The notes beneath the pieces are model-generated. The model had not been told where the DNA came from, did not search any database, and saw only the letters and a list, made by a program, of their open reading frames with translations. From JALORV01 sp963702595 (GTDB taxonomy: Bacteria > Pseudomonadota > Gammaproteobacteria > Burkholderiales > Burkholderiaceae_F), in assembly GCA_963702595.1 (NCBI GenBank), contig CAVPDC010000001.1, forward strand, positions 124,001 to 188,000: 64,000 nt of DNA, given 5' to 3'. This document shows, in pieces, positions 46,460 to 55,663 of the stretch (within the stretch, counting starts at the first letter, position 1; every line of letters starts with the position of its first letter). The translations under genes and the position numbers were made by a program.

Positions 46460-47530
46460 ATGCAGGCACCTTCACGATCCAAGCGATCGGCCTCCGCCCG
46501 GCCGGCAGCCAGGCGGGCCAACGGCCTGCGTACCGCGCTTGTGTTGCAGGGGGGTGCGGCGCTCGGCGCCTACGAAGCCGGGGTGCTGAAGGCGCTGCTG
46601 GAGCCGCCCGGACGAACGTTCGACATCGTCACGGGATGCTCGATCGGGGCTGTGATGGCGGCCATCCTGGTCGGCGCGCGCGGTGATCCGCGCGAGCATC
46701 TCGACGAACTGTGGCAGCGCATGGCGATGCAGACCAACCCGTTCGTGCCCGCGATGTTCGCCAACACCTTTCCCGCGCCCGGAGCCAACGCGCTGTATCG
46801 CATCAACCCTGCGTATTACGCGGCGCCGCCGCTGGCGACCTATGTATACGACCCGGCCCCGCTTGAACAGGCGATCGAGGAATGGGTCGACTTTCGCCGC
46901 TTGCGTCGCTCGGCGACGGAACTGATCGTCACTGCCGTGGAGGTGAAGAGCGGCCGGCTGGCCGAGTTCTCGAGCCGGGCAACGTTCGGTGTACGCCATG
47001 TGATGGCCAGCGCCAGCCTGCCACCCGTTTTTCCATCGGTCAGCATCAATGGCGGTGACTACTGGGACGGGGGACTGATCTCCAACACCCCGCTGCGCCC
47101 GGCGCTGAACGCGATCGAGGCGCATAACGCGGCCGACCCGAAGGCGCGCTGGGAGATCATCGTCGTCGACCTCTTCGCGCCCAGCACCACGTTGCCGCAG
47201 GACATGACGGACGTCCTGCAGCGCGCCTTCGAGCTGACGTTCTTCGGCAAGTTCCAGCACGACCTCAAGCTCTTCGAGATGTACAACGCGCAGATCGACC
47301 TGATGCGGGCCGTCGACGCGGCGCTCCCCGCGCGCAGCCCCTTGCGCAGGCATCCGGCCTTTGTGCGCATGAGCCACCACCGCCGGGTCGATCGCCTCAC
47401 AGTGATCCGAACGTCGAAGCCGGAGGCGATGGGGGGCCCGGCCGATTTCTCGCCGGACACCATCGCGCGCCGCATTCAGCTGGGTGAGCGCGACACGCGC
47501 CGCGCGCTCGCGAAGTCGAGCCCGACCTGA
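46460..47530 (+). CDS. Patatin-like phospholipase
   Basis: 356 residues. Oxyanion GGAALGAYEAGVL, nucleophile elbow GCSIGAV and the Asp of the dyad in DGGLISNTPL: complete patatin active site. A basic N-terminal 20 residues precedes the domain; no signal peptide. Lipid acyl hydrolase of unknown substrate. Confidence 0.92.
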   Translation: MQAPSRSKRSASARPAARRANGLRTALVLQGGAALGAYEAGVLKALLEPPGRTFDIVTGCSIGAVMAAILVGARGDPREHLDELWQRMAMQTNPFVPAMFANTFPAPGANALYRINPAYYAAPPLATYVYDPAPLEQAIEEWVDFRRLRRSATELIVTAVEVKSGRLAEFSSRATFGVRHVMASASLPPVFPSVSINGGDYWDGGLISNTPLRPALNAIEAHNAADPKARWEIIVVDLFAPSTTLPQDMTDVLQRAFELTFFGKFQHDLKLFEMYNAQIDLMRAVDAALPARSPLRRHPAFVRMSHHRRVDRLTVIRTSKPEAMGGPADFSPDTIARRIQLGERDTRRALAKSSPT

Positions 47531-47611
47531 GCGTCCGCGGTTGACGGCCTACCGGCCGGCGCCGCCGGGGCGCTGCGCACATGAGTGTCGTCATGGACCA
47601 TGACGAAGCGA

Positions 47612-49559
47612 CTACTTCAGGTTGTCGATCGGCACGGGCTCGATGGCGTCAGCCGGAGTGAATCCGAAGATGCGGCCGAGGAAGTAGAGCTCCGCTTCAA
47701 GTGCGCGCACGATGTTCTCGGCGCGGCGGAAGCCGTGCTGTTCGCCCTGGAATTCGAGGTACGCGACCGGCTTGCCGCGCGCCCGCACGGCCGCGACGAT
47801 GCCACGGCTCTGCGCCGGTGGCACAGCGCGATCCTCGTCGCCCTGAAACGTGATCAGTGCAGCGTCGAGCGACTCGAGATGATGGATGGGGCTGCGGGCG
47901 CGATAAGTCGCGAGACCCTCCGGCAGTGGTGCGACGAGTCGGTCCAGGTAGCGACTCTCGAACTTGTGGGTGTCGGCTGCGAGCGACTCGAGGTCCGCCA
48001 CGCCAAAGTAATTGATGCCCGCCGCGAAGCGCCGCGTGAACGCGAGGCCGGCTAGCACGGTGAACCCGCCGGCGCTGCCGCCGCGGATTGCCACTCGTGT
48101 GCCGTCGACACGCCCCTGCGCGACGAGGTAGTCGACGGCGGCGACCGCATCGGCGAGGTCGACCACACCCCACTCGCCGAGCAGGCGGTTGCGGTAATCA
48201 CGTCCGAATCCGCTCGATCCGCCGTAGTTCACATTGACGATGGCGAATCCGCGCGTGGTCCAGAACTGGTGCGATGGGCTGAGCGCTGGCGCGGCGTGCG
48301 TCGTCGGCCCTCCATGCACCAGCACGATTAACGGCGGCTTCGCGTCCTGCGGGCTGCTGCAGCCCGGGTTGCATGGGGGATGGAAGAAGGCATGCGCTTC
48401 GCGCGGGACCCCGTCGGCGCCGGGCCGTGTCGGGAAACGGATCGGCTCGGCCCGCGACACGAAGTCCGGCGCGAGTGGGGCCGGGCCGCCCGTGCGCACG
48501 ACGCGGTGCGCACCGTCGCGCAAGGAAAACGTGATCAGCGCGTAGGGCGCCGTCTCGGAGGCCGCGATCGCGTAACCGTGCTCCGCATCGAGCACGCCCA
48601 CTGATCCGAAGGATACGAAGGGGAGGGCGAGTTCTGCCACGCGGCCGCTCGCAAGATCGACGAGCACAAGCTGGTCAACGGCGTTGCGGCAGAGGCGCGC
48701 CAGGGCACGGCCATCGCCGGTGAGCGCGTACGTCGAAGCGCCGAGATTCCATAGCGGCCCGCCGAAGTCCGCGTCGAGCGCCGTGACCGTCTCGGTCGTG
48801 CCCGTCCTTCCAGCGATAGAGGTTCCAGTAGCCGCTACGGTCCGACAGGAAGTAAAGCGTGCCGTCCACGTCCCACACCGGTTCGATGACGGACTCAGCC
48901 GTGCCCTCCGGGCCGCCTGCGATGACGCGCAGATCCTCGAGACCGTCGGCGCCGAGCCTCGCGACATACAGCGTGGTCGCATCCCACGGCATGTTCGGAT
49001 GGTTCCAGGCGATGAGTGCGATTCGCCCGTCCGCACTCGGGCGCGGGTAGGCGACGAAGTCCGAGCGATCGAAGAGCACCCGACCGGCGGATTCGACGTC
49101 CACATCGATGGCGACGACTGCATTGACCGGCTCGCCCGGCGCGCTGTGGTCCTCGCGCACGGCGAAGAACGTGCGCCCGTCGGGGCCGGCCGCAAAGTCC
49201 GCGTAGCGGTAGCCGTCCGGCGTCAGGGCGCGCGGTGCACTTCCTGCGCGCTGAACGTACAGGCGTTGATCCGGGAACTCGCAGACCACGACCCGGCCGT
49301 CGGCCATGCCGTATGCGCGGCCGCCGTACTCGTGCACCCGCGAACGGACGTTCGACTCGGCGCCCGTCACGTCCTCGATGACGCCACGTGCTGTTTCGGC
49401 AACCAGCACACTGCGGCCGCGTTCCTGCGGCCGCGATTCGGTCCAGTAGAGCCGCCCGCGATGCGCACTCGCATAGGCCAGGCTGAGGGATGCCGCTGCG
49501 ACGTCGCGCGCGGTGAGCGGGGACGGCCAGCTGCCGAACGGGGTGGGGGTCGGTGACAT
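47612..49559 (-). CDS. S9-family (prolyl oligopeptidase-type) peptidase, +1 frameshift
   Basis: Seven-bladed beta-propeller N-terminal half followed by an alpha/beta-hydrolase domain. Catalytic Ser in IRGGSAGGF, Asp in GDEDRAVPP, His in GEQHGFRRAEN. The frame breaks in the propeller; deleting one C of CCC 48801-48803 joins YWNLYRWKDG to TTETVTALDADFGG and gives 648 residues from ATG 49559. No signal peptide, so a cytoplasmic dipeptidyl/oligopeptidase. Confidence 0.85.
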
Positions 49560-49615
49560 GGGAGCCCGGGTGAGAGTCTGAGGCGACAATAGCGGTTCGC
49601 TTCACGCCCCCGCAA

Positions 49616-51325
49616 ATGATTCGCCTCACCGAACTCCGGCTCCCGCTTGACCATGCCGAGCCCGCATTGCGGGCGGCCATTGTTGCGCGGCTGGGCGTGC
49701 CCGACGCCGATCTGTGTTCGTTCAGCGTGTTCCGGCGGGCAGTGGATGCCCGTCGGAAGAGCGCCGTGATGCTCACCTACACGGTGGACTGCGAGGTGCG
49801 CGACGAAGCCGCCGTGCTGTCCGCGCGTCGCGGCGACCCGCACGTGAGGCCGGCGCCGGACACGACCTATCGTTTCATCGGTCATGCGCCGGCGGACTTC
49901 CTTGCCAGCGGACGTCACCGGCCAATCGTCATCGGCTTCGGTCCGTGCGGCATCTTCGCTGCGTTGGTACTGGCGCAGATGGGCCTGCGACCGATCGTGC
50001 TCGAGCGCGGCAAACGCGTGCGCGAACGTACCAAGGACACCTGGGGGCTGTGGCGCAAGGGTGTGCTGAATCCGGAGTCGAACGTGCAGTTCGGCGAGGG
50101 CGGCGCGGGAACGTTTTCCGACGGCAAGCTGTGGAGCCAGATCAGCGATCCGCGCTACCTGACGCGCAAGGTGCTGACGGAGTTCGTGAAGGCCGGGGCG
50201 CCGGAGGAAATTCTGTATGTCGCCAAGCCGCACATCGGCACCTTCCGTCTCGTCAGCATGGTCGAGAAAATGCGTGCGGAAATCGAGTCGCTCGGCGGCG
50301 AGATTCGTTTCGAGCAACGCGTCGTCGACGTGATGATCGAAGCCGGTTCGATCCGCGGTGTCACGGTGGCGAATCCCGCGCATCCCGGGGGCGAGACGCT
50401 GGACGCCGATCATGTCGTGCTCGCGCCGGGCCACAGCGCGCGCGACACGTTCGCGATGCTGTATGAGCGCGGCGTCTACATGGAAGCGAAGCCGTTCTCG
50501 GTCGGCTTCCGCGTCGAGCATCCGCAGAGCGTCATTGACCGCGCGCGCTATGGCGCCAGCGCCGGCCACCCGATGCTCGGCGCGGCCGACTACAAGCTGG
50601 TGCATCACGCGAAGAACGGCCGCTCGGTCTACAGCTTCTGCATGTGCCCGGGCGGCACCGTGGTGGCGGCGACGTCCGAAACCGGGCGAGTCGTCACCAA
50701 TGGCATGAGCCAGTACTCGCGCGCCGAGCGCAATGCCAATGCCGGCATCGTCGTCGGCATCGCGCCGGCGGATTACGCGCGGTCCGGCCACGTGGATGAC
50801 CGCCAGAAGCCTGCAGTCCATCCGCTCGACGGAATCGAGTTCCAGCGGCAATGGGAGTCGCGCGCGTTCGAACTCGGTGGGGGCGATTACTGCGCGCCGG
50901 GGCAACTCGTGGGCGACTTCCTGAAGAAGCAGCGGTCGAGCGTGCTGGGTGAGGTGCTGCCGTCCTACACACCCGGGGTGCGGCTGACGGATCTCGCCGA
51001 GCCCGACCGACCGAGCCTGCCGGACTACGCGCTCGAGGCGATCCGCGAGGCGATCCCGGCGTTCGACCGTCAGATCAAGGGCTTCGCACGGCCGGACGCC
51101 GTGTTCACGGGTGTTGAGACCCGCACCTCGTCGCCGCTGCGCATCACGCGCGGCGCGAACATGCAGAGTCTCAATGTGAAGGGCTTATACCCGGCGGGCG
51201 AGGGCGCGGGCTACGCCGGCGGCATCATGTCGGCCGGCGTCGACGGCATCGAGGTGGCGGAGGCGGTTGCGCGTTCGCTGCTGAATACCGAGTCGATTGC
51301 AGCAACGGCCGGCGCCTCGGCGTAA
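49616..51325 (+). CDS. FAD-dependent dehydrogenase (COG2509 type)
   Basis: 569 residues. The N-terminal ~95 residues form a ferredoxin-like cap; then FAD site IGFGPCGIFAALVLAQ, NVQFGEGGAGTFSDGKL, and the end NVKGLYPAGEGAGYAGGIMSAGVDG, all typical of this uncharacterised flavoprotein family. Cytoplasmic; substrate unknown. Divergent from the S9 peptidase with 56 bases between. Confidence 0.9.
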   Translation: MIRLTELRLPLDHAEPALRAAIVARLGVPDADLCSFSVFRRAVDARRKSAVMLTYTVDCEVRDEAAVLSARRGDPHVRPAPDTTYRFIGHAPADFLASGRHRPIVIGFGPCGIFAALVLAQMGLRPIVLERGKRVRERTKDTWGLWRKGVLNPESNVQFGEGGAGTFSDGKLWSQISDPRYLTRKVLTEFVKAGAPEEILYVAKPHIGTFRLVSMVEKMRAEIESLGGEIRFEQRVVDVMIEAGSIRGVTVANPAHPGGETLDADHVVLAPGHSARDTFAMLYERGVYMEAKPFSVGFRVEHPQSVIDRARYGASAGHPMLGAADYKLVHHAKNGRSVYSFCMCPGGTVVAATSETGRVVTNGMSQYSRAERNANAGIVVGIAPADYARSGHVDDRQKPAVHPLDGIEFQRQWESRAFELGGGDYCAPGQLVGDFLKKQRSSVLGEVLPSYTPGVRLTDLAEPDRPSLPDYALEAIREAIPAFDRQIKGFARPDAVFTGVETRTSSPLRITRGANMQSLNVKGLYPAGEGAGYAGGIMSAGVDGIEVAEAVARSLLNTESIAATAGASA

Positions 51326-51361
51326 TCCCGCCCGAGTCGCACTCAGCGGCTCGGGAAATAG

Positions 51362-52178
51362 TCACGCGCGCAGTTTCGATCGCCCGCCGCGGACGGCCGT
51401 CGGCCCGTGGCGACGCAGTGCATCCGCCGTCTGGTTCGCGGTGACTGCGGCCAGCGGAAAGACGACGCGCATGATGTCGTCACGACGGTTCCACGCCGCC
51501 GGCGTGGACTCGTAAAAGGCCACAACGTCGGGAAACACACCCCAGCGGTGGCGCGAGCTGCCGGAATCGCCGGGCATGAACTGCGCGAACGAAGCAGACC
51601 GGCCGTCCCATTGAGCGCGGCCGTCCAGGCGTACTCCGTAACCCCAGCCTGCGACCTTCCACGCGGAGGGCGGCCTGTGCAGCCCGGAACAGCGGCATGT
51701 CGACGACGTAACTGTCGGTAGCGACCCATGCGCCGTCCAGCTTCACTTCGGTGTAGCTGTGGTCGACCAGCGGCGTGCGCAGATCCAGGAGTCCCCGCAG
51801 GAGAGTGGCATCGAGATCGACGAACTGCTGGCGGGCTTCGATGCCCGCCGCGCGCAGCATCGCGATGAAGAGCGTCGATTTCGTATTGCTGAAGCCAACG
51901 CCGGCGGCCAGTACGTCGGCAGCCGACATCGCATAGAAGTGCGGAGTGAAGCCGAAGCGCACCTCGTCACGCACGAAGTCGTGAATGGCCACGGCGCGCT
52001 CGCGCGGCGTGTGGCGGTCCTGGACGAGTTGTGCCACCTGCTCGGTGATTGCGACGTGGGTGTCATCGATCAGCACCCGCGCCAGCACCGGATTCATCGA
52101 CAGCAGTGGGCCGATCAGCCACGCCGTGCTGGCATGCAGGGCGCGGCGGCGGTCGGCTCGGACAGGGAGACGGGGCAT
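51362..52178 (-). CDS. Transglutaminase-like protein, +1 frameshift
   Basis: Transglutaminase-fold core with HDFVRDEVRFGF, then VGFSNTKSTLF where the catalytic Cys should stand (GxCxxxA): the visible residue there is Ser-Asn, so the nucleophile may be missing. The HSYTEVKLDGAWVATD part supplies the His and Asp. Frame breaks near residue 165 (within 51661-51685); the restored protein (271 residues) continues PPSAWKVAGWGYGVR and ends RRDDIMRVVFPLAAV. Role unknown. Confidence 0.7.
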
Positions 52179-52446
52179 GCGTGGAGTCTGACGCGCGATG
52201 GTGAAGTTCCCGTGAAGACCTGCATGCCGCATATGCGGTTGTGCAGGGACGAACCCGAATCAGGATGGACGCCAGCATCACGCCTGAGTTCCGCGATTGG
52301 CGGCGCATCACTGCAATGCGTGAGGATCGAGGCGCCAACGGATGACGTGATGAGTTTGCCGCTCCGATGTTTCAAGGACGTTGCTGCATGGCTGGCTGAC
52401 GTATGCTCGGGTCCGCCCGGTCCATCGCTGCACCGCCCGTTGCCCC

Positions 52447-53685
52447 ATGACACCTGCCGCCGAATCGGTCATTGACTCGTCCGTCGCGTGGTGGCGGCTG
52501 GTCGCGACGCTGACGATGTCGACGCTCGGCGGTGTCGGCATGTGGTCGGTCATCGTGGCATTGCCCGCCGTGCAGGCGGAGTTCGGTGTCGATCGCGGCA
52601 CCGCCTCGCTGCCCTACACGCTGACGATGGTCGGCTTCGGGCTCGGTGGCATCGTGATGGGCAAGCTGACGGACCGCTACGGTGTCAGCCTGCCGCTGGC
52701 GTTCGCGACGCTCGCGCTGGCACTGGGCTACGGCGCCGCGGCGCTCGCGCCCACGTTGCTGACCTATGCGCTAGCACAAGGCCTGCTGATCGGTTTTCTC
52801 GGCAGCTCCGCCACGTTCGGTCCACTGCTGGCCGATATTTCGCACTGGTTCGAGCGCCGGCGGGGCCTGGCCGTGTCGATCGTGGCCTGCGGCAACTACC
52901 TGGCCGGCACGGTCTGGCCGCCGATCGTGCAGCATCTCATCGAGACCGTCGGCTGGCGCCACACGCACCTGCTGATTGGGGTGGCGTGTCTGCTGACAAT
53001 GTTGCCGCTGACGCTGGTGCTGCGGCGCCGGCCGCCGCATGCGGGGCACGCGCATGCCGCGGCGCAGGCACTGCGGCCGCCGCGGGATCTCGGCATTTCG
53101 CCGCGTGCCCTGCAGACGCTGCTGGTGATTGCGGGCCTCGCCTGCTGTGTCGCCATGTCGATGCCGCAGGTTCATATCGTGGCCTACTGCGGTGATCTCG
53201 GCTATGGCCCCGCCGCGGGTGCGCAAATGCTGTCGCTGATGCTGGGCTTCGGCATCGTGAGCCGGCTGCTGTCCGGGTGGATCGCCGACCACATCGGTGG
53301 CCTGCGCACGCTGCTGCTCGGTTCTGCGTTGCAGGGCGTGGCACTGGCGATGTACCTGTTCTTCGACGGCCTGACGTCGCTTTACATCGTGTCTGCGCTG
53401 TTCGGCTTGTTCCAGGGCGGCATCGTGCCGAGCTATGCGATCGTGATTCGCGAGTTCTTTGCCCCGCAACAGGCCGGCGCACGCGTCGGGCTCGTCCTGA
53501 TGGCCACGTTGTTCGGCATGGCGCTGGGCGGCTGGATGTCGGGCGCGGTATTCGACCTCACCGGCTCGTACCGGGCCGCCTTCCTCAACGGTACCTTGTG
53601 GAACCTGCTGAACCTGACGATCGTGGTCTGGCTGATACGACGGCCGGGGGCGCGGTTCAGTGCGCCGCGCGCGCGGGCAGCGTGA
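52447..53685 (+). CDS. MFS transporter
   Basis: 412 residues, twelve TM helices with GKLTDRYGVSL (MFS motif A) after TM2 and a matching GWIADHIGG in the second half. Resembles the monocarboxylate/oxalate-formate-type MFS group. ATG 52447 is chosen over the open upstream frame. Its last 29 bases overlap the convergent HExxH gene. Confidence 0.9.
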   Translation: MTPAAESVIDSSVAWWRLVATLTMSTLGGVGMWSVIVALPAVQAEFGVDRGTASLPYTLTMVGFGLGGIVMGKLTDRYGVSLPLAFATLALALGYGAAALAPTLLTYALAQGLLIGFLGSSATFGPLLADISHWFERRRGLAVSIVACGNYLAGTVWPPIVQHLIETVGWRHTHLLIGVACLLTMLPLTLVLRRRPPHAGHAHAAAQALRPPRDLGISPRALQTLLVIAGLACCVAMSMPQVHIVAYCGDLGYGPAAGAQMLSLMLGFGIVSRLLSGWIADHIGGLRTLLLGSALQGVALAMYLFFDGLTSLYIVSALFGLFQGGIVPSYAIVIREFFAPQQAGARVGLVLMATLFGMALGGWMSGAVFDLTGSYRAAFLNGTLWNLLNLTIVVWLIRRPGARFSAPRARAA

Positions 53686-55351
53686 GGCGCGACTCGTCGA
53701 TGGCATAGCACGCCAGCACGCGGCCGGCAGCATCGAACAGTGCCTCCGCGTCTTCCGCGCGGACGATGCCGGTGTCGATGAAGTGGTCGGGGAAGCGCGA
53801 GGTGCCGTAGAAGTAGCTGCGCGGCAAGCCGGCGAGGTCGAGGTAGTGGATCTCGTAGGCGTAGCGCGCCAGTTCGCTGACCAGCCCGAGTTGTTCGTCC
53901 AGGTGATGGGTCACGTTGGTGCGCACGTAGGCCTGCATCTCCTCGTTCGGTATCAGGCGCGACGACATCAGGTTGGCCAGGTAGTCGCCGACGCGCGCCA
54001 GCGTCTGGCGGGCGAGCGCCTTGGGCAGCTCGGCGCGGTTGGGTTCGATCGACTCCAGTTCCTCGTCCACCACGGCGCGCAGTTGCCCGGGAAACGCGGC
54101 GACCACGCGGGCGAACGTCGTGCCAAGCTCAGCGCGAGCGGCAAAGTACTCCGGCCGCCGTTCCTCGGGCAGCCGCAGGATCTTTGCCGTGTGCGCGATA
54201 TGACCCCATTCATGCATGACGCGCGCGCCGAGCAGCAGCCGGTGATACGGTGGGGCATCGCCTGCGCGCGCATCGAACGCCGGTTGCTGCAACTCGTAGA
54301 CCACCGCGCGGCGCTCCGAATCGACATAGGCACCGCCGCCCGTCTCGAGCACGGAACAATGGGTCGGCAGGGCATCCACGTCGCGCACCCGCCCAAGGAA
54401 CTGGCGCGAGCGCTCGTCGATCGTGCGCAGGTCGGCGTGGATGCTGGCTACCGCTTCGTCGTTCGCGTTGGCCAGCACGCGCCGGACGCGGATCGGGTCG
54501 TCGTGCTGCGGTGTCCACAGGGTTCCGCCATTTGGTCCATGCACGATGACGTGCGCCCGCGATTCCAGCAGCCAGTCGCACAGTGCCTCGAGTGCGCCCG
54601 CGCGCGATGAGATGACAGCCGGCGCCGCCATGGCGGCGCGCACGGCCTCCTCGGCGGCAGTGCCCAACGCCGTCAATTGCGGCTGCAGGCGCTTTGGCAC
54701 ATAAAGATCCGCCCCGTCGATGTGCAAATGCGGTTCGGTCAGTTCCTGTTGCGGTACCCGCAGTGGGTCCTGCAGCAGTTCGTCGATCCAGGCAAAGGCC
54801 TCGGCGAGAGCAACGAAAGCTGCCGCATCGGGTCGCCTGGCGCGGCTGGCCGCGTCCGCAAACGCCTGCCGGCTGGTCGCGTCGCGCTCGAACCAGTAAC
54901 TAAGGTTGTAGGCGATCGTCGCCGGCACCGAGCGCAGCAGCGACAGCCGCTCCATGTGTACGAGCAGCGCGGCGACATATTCCGGATGCGTGTCCAGGTC
55001 CGCGGTGTAGAGCATCGACGACGTGCCGCGGAACGGTTCGAGATACGGCAGGACGCCGCGCGCTTCGGCGACGATCAGCAGGTTGGTCTGTCGCGGCGGG
55101 AACCACGCGCCGGGCGCCGCGGTGTGCAGGGCTCGGCACCTTTGCCAGTAGAGCCTGAAGCCGGAACTGAGGCAGTCCAATTGCCCGGCGGACAGACGCT
55201 TCTCCTTCACCAGAAGCGCTCCGAACGCGTGTTCGACGCCGTGCTCGCCCAGGACCTCGGCGGGAACGACGAAGGCGTTCGACTGAGCGAGGCAGAAGCG
55301 CTGCAACGCGGGCGACAGCTCGGCCGCGGGTGAAGAGAGGGCGGATTCCAT
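53657..55351 (-). CDS. Hypothetical protein with an HExxH motif
   Basis: 564 residues, not recognised. No signal peptide or TM helix. Central VMHEWGHIAHTAKILRLPEE contains HExxH plus a further His, typical of a zinc metalloprotease site; a distal Glu lies in VDEELESIEPN, a plausible third ligand (gluzincin-like). ATG 55351 is used; 55369 is possible. Convergent with the MFS gene and standing alone upstream. Worth a structure search. Confidence 0.65.
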   Translation of the reverse strand: MESALSSPAAELSPALQRFCLAQSNAFVVPAEVLGEHGVEHAFGALLVKEKRLSAGQLDCLSSGFRLYWQRCRALHTAAPGAWFPPRQTNLLIVAEARGVLPYLEPFRGTSSMLYTADLDTHPEYVAALLVHMERLSLLRSVPATIAYNLSYWFERDATSRQAFADAASRARRPDAAAFVALAEAFAWIDELLQDPLRVPQQELTEPHLHIDGADLYVPKRLQPQLTALGTAAEEAVRAAMAAPAVISSRAGALEALCDWLLESRAHVIVHGPNGGTLWTPQHDDPIRVRRVLANANDEAVASIHADLRTIDERSRQFLGRVRDVDALPTHCSVLETGGGAYVDSERRAVVYELQQPAFDARAGDAPPYHRLLLGARVMHEWGHIAHTAKILRLPEERRPEYFAARAELGTTFARVVAAFPGQLRAVVDEELESIEPNRAELPKALARQTLARVGDYLANLMSSRLIPNEEMQAYVRTNVTHHLDEQLGLVSELARYAYEIHYLDLAGLPRSYFYGTSRFPDHFIDTGIVRAEDAEALFDAAGRVLACYAIDESRLTLPARAAH

Positions 55352-55663
55352 GGCGTTGAACACTAGCATCGGCAGCGCACGCGCAAGCCTGTGGAAAGTG
55401 CCGCAACGGCCCGCTTTCACACTTTCGGGATGTGACGCGCAGGGCAATGCAGTGCGACAACGCCCCGAAGCCCTCATCCGAATGTATGAGTCGGAGCTTC
55501 TTCCGTTTGGCTGAAAAACGCGGCTTTTGAGAGGGAAAATCCCCCTTCGAGCCGGACCCTCACGCGGCGCGGTACCTGAGACTCATCCGTCTCACCGATT
55601 TTTTCCCGGCGGCCACGGCGGCACAGTGCGCTACCCGTCAGCAGTGGCACTGGGAGGAAGACG

